A DNA stretch of 39,560 bases, from positions 1 to 39,560 of the forward strand of contig CAINVT010000033.1 of assembly GCA_903854215.1 (NCBI GenBank), written 5' to 3'. The stretch is from an uncultured bacterium. Lineage in GTDB: Bacteria; Patescibacteriota; Minisyncoccia; Phycocordibacterales; UBA2100. The position numbers and the translations under genes are program-made. Of the stretch, positions 1 to 7,289 are shown one piece after another; the stretch's first letter is position 1, and each line of letters begins with the position of its first letter. The notes below the pieces were generated by a model that made no database searches, was not told where the DNA came from, and saw nothing but the letters and a program-made list of their open reading frames with translations.

Positions 1-20
1 AAATAATGTACCCATTATTT
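1..20. other. Perfect hairpin at the window edge
   Basis: An 8-bp perfect inverted repeat (AAATAATG / CATTATTT) with a 4-nt loop. A second perfect 6-bp hairpin (GCTCAC / GTGAGC) lies at 52-67. Neither is followed by a T-tract, so they are not clear terminators. Both lie in the upstream region of the transglycosylase gene or at the end of a gene outside the window. Function unknown. Confidence 0.4.
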
Positions 21-130
21 GTGACAGTCGCCTTTGTGCCACGTCCTTAACGCTCACCGCAGTGAGCACATTTATGCACGAGGCCTATCGGCGACGATAT
101 ATAACCCATTTTGTGTAGTATTCTTGAGGA

Positions 131-1474
131 ATGAGACGTGTAATTCCATTGGTACTACTTCTCCTGCTGCTATCCCCTTCACTGGTAATTGCACAGACAC
201 TCACCAGTACCGATCGCGCGGCACTTGAGGCACAGCTCGTGCAGGTGCAAGCCCAACAGGCACAGGCACAGCAAGCGCTCGTCGTAGCACAATCAAAATC
301 TTCATCGTTACAAAATACGATCAACGTCTTCGCCGCGAAGGTCAAAGCGGAGCAACTCGATATTCAAGCCAAAAATCTAAAGATCCAGACGCTCGGCGCC
401 AACATTGTGACCACACAAGGACAGATCAATACACTCGCCTCGCAGATCGATCAGAACAAAAAATACATCAGTGATCTTTTCTCAAAAATCCGACAATCGG
501 ATGACACGTCACTCATCGAGGTATTCCTTTCAAACACATCATTGTCGCAATTCTACGACGACGAGATTTCTTTGCAGACACTGCAACAAGATATCAGTAT
601 CCTATCAGCACAGCTCTCGATGGAGGAGGCATCAAGTACGACACAGAAGAACGTCCTTGTAACAGCTCAAAACGCCGCTGTCGACGCGCGGTACGCGATA
701 CAGCAAGAACAGGTAACGATGCAATCCAATGCCGCACAGGAAAAGAAACTACTCGCGATCAGCAAGAGTACCGAGAGCGCGTACACCACACTGATATCGA
801 CGAACAAAAAGGAGATCGCCGCGATCAACGCGAAGCTCTTCGCTTTGGCAGGTGGAAGCAACTCGATTCAGTTCGGCACCGCCTACCAATATGCGCTCTC
901 CGCACAACAAACGACGGGCCTCGACCCTGCGTTTCTTTTGGCAATCCTCACCCAAGAATCCAATCTTGGCAGCAACCAAGGAAATTGTTATCTCGTCGAT
1001 AAAAGTACGGGTGCCGGCGCGAGCATCAAGACTGGCAAAGTTTTCACGAAGACGATGCAACCGACGCGCGATGTGCCACCATTTCTCAACATTACTTCGG
1101 CTCTCGGCGTCGACCCCTTGCATACGGTCGTCTCATGCCCGCAATCCGTCGGATGGGGTGGCGCCATGGGACCGGCGCAATTCATCCCGTCGACGTGGAT
1201 GTTGTTCGCCAATCGCGTTTCATCTGCGCTCGGTACTTCCGGTATGGCAAATCCGTGGAATCCGCAGGCGGGATTCATGGCTTCCGCGCTGTATCTTTCT
1301 GATCTCGGTGCGAGCGGCGGCGGCTATACGGCCGAATATAACGCCGCGTGCCGATACTATTCGGGAAGTCCATGTAGCACTTCATCACTCATCGCAAGCT
1401 ACGGCAAAAGCGTCATGTCCCTCACCTCGACGATCCAAACGACCGAGATTGATAAATTACAGGCGATTCAATAG
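131..1474 (+). CDS. Secreted coiled-coil protein with lytic transglycosylase-like domain
   Basis: Predicted peptidoglycan-cleaving enzyme acting outside the cytoplasmic membrane. Residues 1-21 form a signal peptide (MRR, long Leu run, A-Q cleavage). Residues about 25-235 are a Gln/Ala-rich coiled coil resembling the N-terminal part of PcsB/CwlO-type wall hydrolases. Residues about 250-430 form an SLT/MltB-like fold: the candidate catalytic Glu is E276 in LTQESNLG, and GWGGAMGPAQFIPSTW at 341-356 is the family's substrate-groove motif. In the families known, coiled coils of this type couple the hydrolase to FtsEX; no ftsEX gene is in this window. GAGGA directly abuts the ATG, too close for a normal Shine-Dalgarno. 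TATATA at about 98-103 and TAGTAT at 116-121 are possible -10 boxes. A tRNA follows on the opposite strand. Enzyme class is fairly sure; the exact bond cleaved is not. Confidence 0.88.
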   Translation: MRRVIPLVLLLLLLSPSLVIAQTLTSTDRAALEAQLVQVQAQQAQAQQALVVAQSKSSSLQNTINVFAAKVKAEQLDIQAKNLKIQTLGANIVTTQGQINTLASQIDQNKKYISDLFSKIRQSDDTSLIEVFLSNTSLSQFYDDEISLQTLQQDISILSAQLSMEEASSTTQKNVLVTAQNAAVDARYAIQQEQVTMQSNAAQEKKLLAISKSTESAYTTLISTNKKEIAAINAKLFALAGGSNSIQFGTAYQYALSAQQTTGLDPAFLLAILTQESNLGSNQGNCYLVDKSTGAGASIKTGKVFTKTMQPTRDVPPFLNITSALGVDPLHTVVSCPQSVGWGGAMGPAQFIPSTWMLFANRVSSALGTSGMANPWNPQAGFMASALYLSDLGASGGGYTAEYNAACRYYSGSPCSTSSLIASYGKSVMSLTSTIQTTEIDKLQAIQ

Positions 1475-1480
1475 CTATTT

Positions 1481-1554
1481 TGGTGCGAGATGCGGGAATC
1501 GAACCCGCGTTTAATGCTTGGGAAGCACTCGTTTTACCACTAAACTAATCTCGC
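1481..1554 (-). tRNA. tRNA-Gly(CCC), with encoded CCA
   Basis: Read on the minus strand this folds as a 74-nt cloverleaf. The 7-bp acceptor is GCGAGAT/ATCTCGC, the D-stem GTTT/AAAC carries the AGTGGTA loop, the anticodon stem is AGTGC/GCATT with loop TTCCCAA, the T-stem is GCGGG/CCCGC with TTCGATT, and the 3' end ACCA is encoded. Anticodon CCC decodes GGG. The discriminator base is A73. Bacterial tRNA-Gly with U73 usually goes with the alpha2-beta2 GlyRS, and A73 with the dimeric alpha2 enzyme, so A73 predicts the latter here (inference). Confidence 0.95.
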
Positions 1555-1562
1555 TTGTCCGC

Positions 1563-1612
1563 CCGTAGCTTTAGCGAAGGAGGGCATTGGTACGCCGAAG
1601 CCTGAGCGAAGG
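1563..1612. repeat. Two-unit 18-bp direct repeat just upstream of tRNA-Gly
   Basis: The 18-mers at 1563-1580 and 1595-1612 match at 15 of 18 positions and share the core AGCGAAGG, with a 32-bp offset. They lie 9 bp beyond the 5' end of the minus-strand tRNA, so they may be in the tRNA leader or mark a dispersed repeat family. No coding potential is apparent. Confidence 0.5.
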
Positions 1613-1641
1613 CGACCATCACCCTACGACTTCGCATCAAA

Positions 1642-1785
1642 ATGTAACAGAATTTCACGCAGAGAGCGAGGTCGGCTGTTACATGGTGGAGCCTGTGCAG
1701 ACGCGAGGGCTTGGCCTCCGCGTATTCGCGGAGCCTCGTGTCGAACCTAAGAACATTTTCGCTGGAAAAATGTTCGGGCTCCACC
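1642..1785. repeat. Cluster of nested inverted repeats (REP-like or structured RNA)
   Basis: Four stems lie in about 145 bp. ATGTAACAG (1642-1650) pairs with CTGTTACAT (1676-1684). An outer pair GGTGGAGCC (1685-1693) / GGCTCCACC (1777-1785) encloses CTCCGCG/CGCGGAG (1715-1732) and GAACATTTTC/GAAAAATGTTC (1751-1775). The block is downstream of the minus-strand divIC-like gene and upstream of the tRNA, with no convincing ORF. It could be a 3' UTR fold, a small RNA or a palindromic mobile repeat. Confidence 0.6.
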
Positions 1786-1806
1786 GTGCAATAGCCGCCG
1801 AGCGGC

Positions 1807-2184
1807 TCACCACCACGAAAACGTATCCTGCAGCCACGTCTCAAATGACGTCGAGGTCGCCGTGGTCGTTGCGGGCTTCAGCGGTTCGACGATAATCACC
1901 ATCCCCTCGCCTGCGTTGCCGACATTGTATTCCTGTCGCAACGCCGCCTCTTTGCCGCGCTCGGTCTCAAGGTCGGCGATCGACGCCGTGAGTTGATCCT
2001 GTTGTGCCGAAAGCGTCGCGAGCTGAGCAAGCGCCTCTTGCTTCAGCACTGCCGATTCCCGCTCCTTACGATAGATGCCCCAGACGCCCGACAATGCGAC
2101 GACGACCAAAAAAAAGAGCCCCAGCAGCATGAGCCTTCGGCCGAAGATTCGCACCGGATCCCGTCTTTCCTTCAAAGTCGCCAT
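1807..2184 (-). CDS. DivIC/FtsB-like septum formation protein
   Basis: A 125-residue bitopic membrane protein. A short basic cytoplasmic segment (1-17) is followed by one membrane helix (about 18-38) and a coiled coil (about 40-85: KQEALAQLATLSAQQDQL). The C-terminal stretch GEGMVIIVEP is similar to the beta segment seen after the coiled coil in DivIC/FtsB proteins. In known systems these bind FtsL and DivIB/FtsQ at the divisome. The size fits the family. The start at 2184 is supported by TATAAT seven bases upstream. Assignment is by architecture, since sequence conservation in this family is weak; no other divisome gene is adjacent. Confidence 0.72.
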   Translation of the reverse strand: MATLKERRDPVRIFGRRLMLLGLFFLVVVALSGVWGIYRKERESAVLKQEALAQLATLSAQQDQLTASIADLETERGKEAALRQEYNVGNAGEGMVIIVEPLKPATTTATSTSFETWLQDTFSWW

Positions 2185-2191
2185 GGTGTAT

Positions 2192-2197
2192 ATTATA
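2192..2197 (-). promoter_or_regulatory. -10 box TATAAT for the divIC-like gene (leaderless)
   Basis: TATAAT on the minus strand, followed by 7 nt and then the ATG at 2184. This would place the transcription start at or next to the start codon. The same AT-rich segment probably also serves the divergent gene at 2210. Confidence 0.6.
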
Positions 2198-2209
2198 CGG
2201 CATCAACGT

Positions 2210-2341
2210 ATGAGTTTCCTTTTTCACAAACGAACCCAAAAAGCCCTCAATGTCGTCTGGGGCGTCGTCGCTATCCTCGTAACCCTCGGCATGGTCATAT
2301 TTTTCGCCCCCGGCCTCATGACCTGGCTCACGAGTCTCTAA
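2210..2341 (+). CDS. Small single-pass membrane protein, unknown function
   Basis: A 43-residue ORF starting MSFLFHKRTQ, with one strongly hydrophobic helix (about 14-34) and a short polar end. It is divergent from the divIC-like gene across a shared AT-rich promoter segment (2186-2200), and TATTAT lies 13 nt before the ATG. The basic N-terminus predicts N-in topology. No family is recognised. A hairpin follows at 2348-2372, consistent with a transcript end. Confidence 0.55.
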   Translation: MSFLFHKRTQKALNVVWGVVAILVTLGMVIFFAPGLMTWLTSL

Positions 2342-2347
2342 GAGAGA

Positions 2348-2372
2348 CAAGTTTGACTTCAAGTCAGACTTG
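2348..2372. terminator. Hairpin between convergent genes
   Basis: CAAGTTTGAC / GTCAGACTTG, a 10-bp stem with one G-T pair and a 5-nt loop, lies between the plus-strand small ORF and the end of minus-strand lepA. There is no strong T-tract on either side, so a bidirectional terminator role is only probable. Confidence 0.45.
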
Positions 2373-2376
2373 ATGA

Positions 2377-4230
2377 TTAGGAATCCCGAATCACCTTCAA
2401 GAATACGTCGTTCGGGATATCGACTTTGCCGCGCGCGAGCATGCGCTTCTTACCTTTCTTCTGCTTTTCCCACAACTTCATGCGACGTGTGATGTCGCCA
2501 CCATAGAGGTAATCGGTGACATCCTTGCGCATTGCCGGCTTGCGGCGCGCGGCGATGATGCGGCCGTCGGCCTTGGCTTGGATCTTGAGCTCGAACATCT
2601 GCCGCGGCAGTAATTTTTCCAATTTCTCAACCATCGATTCGGCCTCCTGCTGGATGCGACGACGCGACACGATGCGCGCAAATGCCGGCATCATCTCTTC
2701 GGCAACGAGCACATCGAGTCGCACGACGTCCGCAGGCTTGAGTCCCTCGATCTTGTACGAAAGCGACGCATAGCCCGAGGAGACGCTCTTGAGCCGATCG
2801 AAGAATCCACGCATGAGCTCACGCAACGGCATGGCGGCTTTGATCTCGGTCTTTCCATCGGGCAAGGTCTCGGTGTCGCCGACGATTCCCTCGTGATCGT
2901 AAAAAAGCTGCGAGATACCGCCGATGTATGCGGGTGGTGTGATGACGGCCACACTTGTCCACAGTTCGCGCACACCTTTGGTCGAACCGTCATCGGGAAA
3001 ACGTGCCGGTGCGTAGATCTCCTCGACTTCCCCGTTCATTTTCGTGATCTCGTAGACAGTCGTCGGCTGGGTGACGACGAGCTCCATGCCGAATTCGCGT
3101 TTGAGGCGTTCGATGATAATTTCGAGGTGGAGCATGCCCAAGAATCCACATCGAAATCCTTTGCCCATGACGCCGGATGATTCTTCTTCATATGAAAGCG
3201 ATGAGTCCGAAAGCCGCAGACGATCAAGCGAAAGGCGCAACACCGAGAGATCATCCTGTGATTCAGGGTAGACAGACGCCCAGATGACCGGCGTCGGTGA
3301 TTTGTAGCCATGTAACTCCGGCGCAGGATTACGCACGGTCGTGACCGTTTCGCCGACCGAGGCAATGCCCGGCTTCTTGATGCCCGTCACAATGTATCCG
3401 ATCTCACCCTCGGCAATCTCGGCACATGGCTTTTCTTCCGGCGAAAGGATGCCGACTTCGAGCGCAGTGAAATCTGCATGCGCCGCGACGAATCGTAGCG
3501 CATCACCCTTCCCAATCTTCCCGCCAAAGACGCGCATATACACGATGACACCGCGGTGATCCGAATAGCCGAAGTCGAAGACAAGCGCTTGTACACCGTT
3601 ACCGCCGTGCTTCGGTGCCGGTATTTTCTCGACGACAGTATTCAAAAGTTCCGTAACTCCCTCACCGGTCTTTCCCGACGCACCCAAGACATCGGATTCG
3701 TCACATCCAAGCAAAAGTGCGAGTTCACTCTTAATATCCTCAACGCGCGCATGTGGTGCATCGATCTTCGAGACGACGGGGATGATGACGAGCCCGAGCT
3801 CGCGCGCAATCGCGAGCACCGAGAGTGTTTGCGCCTCGACTCCCTGTGTCGCATCAACGAGCAATATCACGCCCTCGACCGCCGAAAGGGCGCGTGATAC
3901 CTCGTATGCAAAGTCCACGTGACCGGGAGTGTCGATGAGATTGAGAATATACGAACCGGTCGGCGGCAGAACATTCGTTTCGTGACCCGAACGATAGGCG
4001 GAAGCACGAAACGAATGTTCTGCCGCCGCGCTGTTATAATTCCACTCCATTCGCACCGGCTGCATCTTGATCGTGATGCCACGCTCGCGTTCGAGATCCA
4101 TGCGGTCAAGTACCTGCTCCTGCATATTTCGCGGCTCGATCGTACCCGTGAGCTCAAGCATGCGGTCGGCAAGGGTACTCTTCCCATGATCAATATGGGC
4201 AATTATTGAGAAGTTACGGATGTTTTTCAT
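2377..4230 (-). CDS. lepA: Elongation factor 4 (LepA) with in-frame insertion
   Basis: Ribosome-associated translational GTPase that acts on stalled or mis-translocated ribosomes and in initiation or biogenesis. The G1 loop is AHIDHGKST (11-19), G2 lies in RERGIT, and G3 is DTPGH (100-104). G4 is VSKID (153-157), with Ser154 where Asn is usual in NKxD. The EF4-specific C-terminal domain is complete, ending VFLKVIRDS. The length is 617 against about 600 in the family. The excess is explained by residues about 68-90, encoded by a 68-bp perfect-armed palindrome inserted between switch I and G3 in place of a short beta-hairpin loop. The reading frame is intact, so the protein is probably functional. 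A hairpin lies just upstream of the ATG. Confidence 0.97.
   Translation of the reverse strand: MKNIRNFSIIAHIDHGKSTLADRMLELTGTIEPRNMQEQVLDRMDLERERGITIKMQPVRMEWNYNSAAAEHSFRASAYRSGHETNVLPPTGSYILNLIDTPGHVDFAYEVSRALSAVEGVILLVDATQGVEAQTLSVLAIARELGLVIIPVVSKIDAPHARVEDIKSELALLLGCDESDVLGASGKTGEGVTELLNTVVEKIPAPKHGGNGVQALVFDFGYSDHRGVIVYMRVFGGKIGKGDALRFVAAHADFTALEVGILSPEEKPCAEIAEGEIGYIVTGIKKPGIASVGETVTTVRNPAPELHGYKSPTPVIWASVYPESQDDLSVLRLSLDRLRLSDSSLSYEEESSGVMGKGFRCGFLGMLHLEIIIERLKREFGMELVVTQPTTVYEITKMNGEVEEIYAPARFPDDGSTKGVRELWTSVAVITPPAYIGGISQLFYDHEGIVGDTETLPDGKTEIKAAMPLRELMRGFFDRLKSVSSGYASLSYKIEGLKPADVVRLDVLVAEEMMPAFARIVSRRRIQQEAESMVEKLEKLLPRQMFELKIQAKADGRIIAARRKPAMRKDVTDYLYGGDITRRMKLWEKQKKGKKRMLARGKVDIPNDVFLKVIRDS
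3961..4028. repeat. Palindromic element inserted in frame in lepA
   Basis: Two perfectly complementary 24-nt arms (3961-3984 and 4005-4028; outer ends CGGCGGCAGAACATT and AATGTTCTGCCGCCG) flank a 20-nt loop. It encodes EF4 residues about 68-90 without breaking the frame. It resembles, by analogy only, the Rickettsia palindromic elements that insert in frame in coding genes. The arm core GAACATT also occurs in the intergenic hairpin at 1751-1775. Confidence 0.85.
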
Positions 4231-4238
4231 GACGTTCT

Positions 4239-4271
4239 AACCCCGTGGCGACTCTGTCGCTTTACCGGGTT
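4239..4271. other. Hairpin immediately upstream of lepA
   Basis: GCGAC/GTCGC (4248-4252 and 4256-4260, 3-nt loop) is enclosed by a second pairing AACCC/GGGTT (4239-4243 and 4267-4271). It ends 9 nt before the lepA start, where an SD would lie. It may be a leader structure or a terminator of the upstream gene. There is no U-tract. Confidence 0.4.
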
Positions 4272-4306
4272 CACCGCTCTACTGTAACCTTCTTTGAAGC
4301 TTTAGA

Positions 4307-4894
4307 CTACTGGACCGTATGACCGGCCGAATAATGATGGTTTTGATCTTGTGCATCGTAAGAAGCATGTGACACCAAACCAAATGTTCCTGAGTCGGCA
4401 CCTTCCACCAAGTGACCCATCCAATATACATGCACTCGATCTTTGGAATAAAAAGTATCCACATCGTATACGGCATCAAGAGGCTGAAATGTATTCGGAT
4501 CAGCCTTTGGAAGCATTCTTATGAAAACTCCACTATCTCCAACTAGGTCAAAAAAATACACATGTTGGTCGTCCTTCGCGTAAAGTGTAGGCTTTCCATT
4601 TGAGTTAAAACTGACAAGAAAACTGCTAGGATTAGAGTCTGGGAATACCGAGTCGGCTGAACCTGGCGTAGTCTTATCAGAAAGATATATATGTGTATTC
4701 ATTTCTGCAAAGCCAAATTCTTGGTTGTCTACCTGAGCGAACGGAATCCACTTCACCTTATTTGATATTTGCGGCGTAAAACCAGCTTGGTCGTTCGTGG
4801 ATCTGATTGCACCTTTAGAAAACCAATACAACCCAGCACCACAAAGAGCAAAAAACAGTACGGCTAAAACTGTGATTCTTGCGATATTTTTCAT
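4307..4894 (-). CDS. Membrane-anchored DKNYY-type repeat protein
   Basis: 195 residues from the ATG at 4894; upstream in-frame codons precede the promoter box and are not used. Residues 1-28 (MKNIARITVLAVLFFALCG) form a signal anchor. The rest is an extracytoplasmic domain built of repeats of the pattern D-x-x-x-V-Y-F/W, for example KDDQHVYFFD, SKDRVHVYWMG and DQNHHYSAG, which is the DKNYY family signature (function unknown). TATACT at 4901-4906 lies six bases before the ATG, implying a leaderless mRNA, and separates this gene from the toxin gene that ends at 4909. The family call is good; no biochemical role is known. Confidence 0.75.
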   Translation of the reverse strand: MKNIARITVLAVLFFALCGAGLYWFSKGAIRSTNDQAGFTPQISNKVKWIPFAQVDNQEFGFAEMNTHIYLSDKTTPGSADSVFPDSNPSSFLVSFNSNGKPTLYAKDDQHVYFFDLVGDSGVFIRMLPKADPNTFQPLDAVYDVDTFYSKDRVHVYWMGHLVEGADSGTFGLVSHASYDAQDQNHHYSAGHTVQ

Positions 4895-4900
4895 GCAGAA

Positions 4901-4906
4901 AGTATA
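4901..4906 (-). promoter_or_regulatory. -10 box TATACT, 6 nt before the DKNYY gene start
   Basis: TATACT on the minus strand, then six bases, then ATG at 4894. The spacing puts the transcription start at the initiation codon. It lies within the 14 bp between the toxin stop and this gene. Confidence 0.55.
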
Positions 4907-4908
4907 TC

Positions 4909-5193
4909 TCAGATCCGCTCCTCTACTCCCCCATATCCATGGGAGCGGTGGATGATCGCAAGAACCCTGATAATATTCCTCTCTATGCAATAAACGACCC
5001 GATAATCGCCGACGCGCAGGCTTCGGCAGCCTTTGAGAGACTGACGCAAAGGCTTGCCGAACAAATCTGGAGCACTGAGGAGCTTAGCCTCTATCGAAGT
5101 TCGAATCTCTTCAAACCAAAAGGAATCGAGTCCCGATATGTCATCAGAAACAAGGCGATGGTATGTTAGCGAGTATTCTTTTTCTGACCCCAT
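4909..5193 (-). CDS. RelE/ParE-superfamily toxin
   Basis: 94 residues from the ATG at 5193, chosen over 5214 because EYSLTYHRLV is the usual N-terminal strand of the family. The C-terminal core LRVGDYRVVYCIERNIIRVLAIIHR matches the RelE/ParE pattern (YRVxY followed by strand and I-x-x-R) over its recognisable residues. Known members are ribosome-dependent mRNA interferases or gyrase inhibitors; the sequence does not say which. The gene overlaps the antitoxin by 28 nt, the usual antitoxin-first arrangement with coupled translation. Confidence 0.85.
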   Translation of the reverse strand: MGSEKEYSLTYHRLVSDDISGLDSFWFEEIRTSIEAKLLSAPDLFGKPLRQSLKGCRSLRVGDYRVVYCIERNIIRVLAIIHRSHGYGGVEERI

Positions 5194-5408
5194 ACTTCTT
5201 CGTGCGAGAGCCACGGACCCCGATAATTCTTCAATCGCTCGTCAGCGATCTCGCTTAACACACGATCCTCCTCGATCTCAAGGGCGAATTCAAGCAATGC
5301 GCCCGCTTTCGTCGCGACCGGCTCTTGGTCACGTTTGGCCAAATGTGCGAGCGCTCGAGCCGTACTTTTGGAAATACTGATATTGATGCGTTGTTTTGTC
5401 GTTGCCAT
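5166..5408 (-). CDS. Ribbon-helix-helix-type antitoxin
   Basis: 80 residues, first gene of the toxin-antitoxin pair. The N-terminus RINISISKSTARALAHLA fits a beta strand plus helix of a ribbon-helix-helix DNA-binding fold. The C-terminal part (YRGPWLSHEEVWGQ) resembles the toxin-binding tail of RelB-like antitoxins. It should neutralise the 94-aa toxin and autorepress the operon, as known for the family. No operator palindrome was recognised. The stop codon lies inside the toxin gene. Confidence 0.82.
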   Translation of the reverse strand: MATTKQRINISISKSTARALAHLAKRDQEPVATKAGALLEFALEIEEDRVLSEIADERLKNYRGPWLSHEEVWGQKKNTR

Positions 5409-5444
5409 AGGTGTATCAAAAGTGTATCACTTCACCCGTGGGCG

Positions 5445-7127
5445 TCAAGATACATCACTCGGTGCGACGACGACTTGCCGCGCGTCAATGAACTTCCGCT
5501 TGAATGATGTAAACGCTTCTCCGAACTCCGGATTTTTGAGCAACATGAGGATGCCTGCGCATACAGCAAGACCGATACCACCGGCAATCGTCGCCTGCAC
5601 TATGAGACCGACCGTCGTATTGATCGTCCCCGCAATGCCTGTCGCTGCAAGAATAAGATACGTCACACCCGCACCGATCATGGCGGCAGAAAAACTCTCG
5701 AAGACGAGACGTGCCATACGTGCATGTGGAATTGCAAAATCGCGAATGAAGAAGTAGTAGCTCACGACACCCTCGGCGATTGATCCCAGCGCATAGCCGA
5801 GCGCGAGCATCAAAACCGCAGCCCCCGGTACATCCTTCACACGGAAGAGCGCTTCGATGAACGCGCGGAGAAACGAACTCTCATGAAATGCAACAAGAAG
5901 GAGCAGCGCCGAGATGACCGACACCGAGATATCGGCGATCCCGTAGTAGAGCGGCTTTCTCGTATTGCCGATCGCATAGTATGTGCGTGCGATCAAGAGC
6001 GTGATCGACTGCGCCGCGAGCGAGATCACAAAGAGCGCGAGTGCGGCTGCGGTGAGACGTGTCGCATCCCAGTTGAATTGTCCTGCGCCGAGAACGATAC
6101 GTACGATCTGTGCCCGCATCACGATCATAAAGATAGTTGCCGGAATCGCCCAGAACATAATGTGACGCATTGCAGCCTCGACATATTGCAAGAATTCATC
6201 CTTGGCACCGCGTGCATGCAAGCGAGATAACGTCGGAAATGCAGCGACTGCATACGAAACACCGATGATAGTAAGCGGCACCGATTGAAGATTAAAAGCG
6301 AAGGTGAATACGGTGATAGATCCGGAGACGAGGAACGAGGCCATTGCGATCAACGCGACGAGCGAGATCTGGGTCGAAGCGAGCGCAAGTGTCCGCGGAA
6401 TCGAAAGCAGCAAGATCTCGGTCAAGCCTTTGCGCATACGTTCGAGTGAAAGCCGTCCGACACTTTTCTCGGTGAAGAGGTACGGTAGTTGTACCATCAC
6501 GTGCATCAAGGCACCGAAGACAACACCCCATCCAAGACCCGCGATGCCGAAGATGGGATACAAAACAATGGCACCAAAGATGATACCGAGATTATATAAG
6601 AGCGGACTGACTGAATAGAGAATGAATCGGTGCCGCAGCTGAGTCAATGATGCGATCGTGTTGGAGGCACCCAGCAGGATCGGTTGCAACAGCAGTATGC
6701 GCATGAGCATGACCAGATCGGCACTCGAACTCGCAGTAGCTGTAAGGCCTGGGGCGATGAGAGGTGCAAGGACCGGGGCAAGCGCATACAGAATGAGCGA
6801 GATGAATGACATTCCGATGAAGAACACCCAGAGCGTGTTGCGCAAAAAAGGTATCATCAGTCCTTCCTGTTCCGCTTCGAGCCGCGAGAGGATCGGCAAG
6901 AGCGCGTAGAGCGAGAAGAGCGATGCAATCGTCGCAAAAAGCAGGTCTGGCATACGAAACGCCGCATAGTAGAGATCGAGCGTGTGTCCGGCGCCGAATG
7001 CGAACGCGAGTATCCTGTCGCGAAAAAGCCCCAGGAGCTGCGATGCCAAAGCAAAAGCAGCAAGCAGATACGCCGCCTGATGCATACCACGTGTCTCACG
7101 TGAGAGGAAACGAAACGGTTTGATCAT
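5445..7127 (-). CDS. murJ: Lipid II flippase MurJ (MviN family)
   Basis: A 560-residue polytopic membrane protein with about 14 hydrophobic helices, which exports lipid-linked peptidoglycan precursor. The N-terminus RETRGMHQAAYLLAAFALAS, then LLGLFRDRILAFAFGAG and LDLYYAAFRMPDLLF, matches the MVF-family start (usually LGxxRDxxLAxxFGAGxxxDAFxxAxxxPNLLR). The Pro residue that typically precedes N/D is present. Length is in the family range (about 510-560). It lies downstream of the rnpB terminator and upstream of the antitoxin gene, separated by 36 bp. It works in the same pathway as the wall hydrolase at 131. Confidence 0.95.
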   Translation of the reverse strand: MIKPFRFLSRETRGMHQAAYLLAAFALASQLLGLFRDRILAFAFGAGHTLDLYYAAFRMPDLLFATIASLFSLYALLPILSRLEAEQEGLMIPFLRNTLWVFFIGMSFISLILYALAPVLAPLIAPGLTATASSSADLVMLMRILLLQPILLGASNTIASLTQLRHRFILYSVSPLLYNLGIIFGAIVLYPIFGIAGLGWGVVFGALMHVMVQLPYLFTEKSVGRLSLERMRKGLTEILLLSIPRTLALASTQISLVALIAMASFLVSGSITVFTFAFNLQSVPLTIIGVSYAVAAFPTLSRLHARGAKDEFLQYVEAAMRHIMFWAIPATIFMIVMRAQIVRIVLGAGQFNWDATRLTAAALALFVISLAAQSITLLIARTYYAIGNTRKPLYYGIADISVSVISALLLLVAFHESSFLRAFIEALFRVKDVPGAAVLMLALGYALGSIAEGVVSYYFFIRDFAIPHARMARLVFESFSAAMIGAGVTYLILAATGIAGTINTTVGLIVQATIAGGIGLAVCAGILMLLKNPEFGEAFTSFKRKFIDARQVVVAPSDVS

Positions 7128-7183
7128 GGTGAACCTACTCTACCACAGCAAAATCACGGCTGAAATACACGGCGTATTGCACG

Positions 7184-7204
7184 AAAAAAGGAGCCTACGC
7201 TCCT
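7184..7204 (-). terminator. Rho-independent terminator of rnpB
   Basis: On the minus strand AGGAGC-GTAG-GCTCCT is followed by six Ts. The perfect 6-bp stem with U-tract lies about 85 bp beyond the RNase P RNA 3' end and just upstream of murJ. Confidence 0.8.
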
Positions 7205-7252
7205 GTTTAGTCTGCGCCATACTCGCTGCGCTCGTTTTGCTTGTTCCCCTCG

Positions 7253-7280
7253 GAAGAGGGAGTGCGGACACTCCCTCTTC
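7253..7280. other. Perfect 12-bp hairpin downstream of rnpB
   Basis: GAAGAGGGAGTG / CACTCCCTCTTC with a 4-nt loop, about 10 bp beyond the P1 helix of the RNase P RNA. No U-tract follows on the minus strand. It is perhaps a 3'-end processing stop or stabilising hairpin between the RNA and its terminator. Confidence 0.55.
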
Positions 7281-7289
7281 ACTCGGGTT

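Noticed and set aside
852-1514. A plus-strand 220-codon frame
   Set aside because: Alternate frame of the transglycosylase gene running into the tRNA; Arg/Ser-rich shadow composition.
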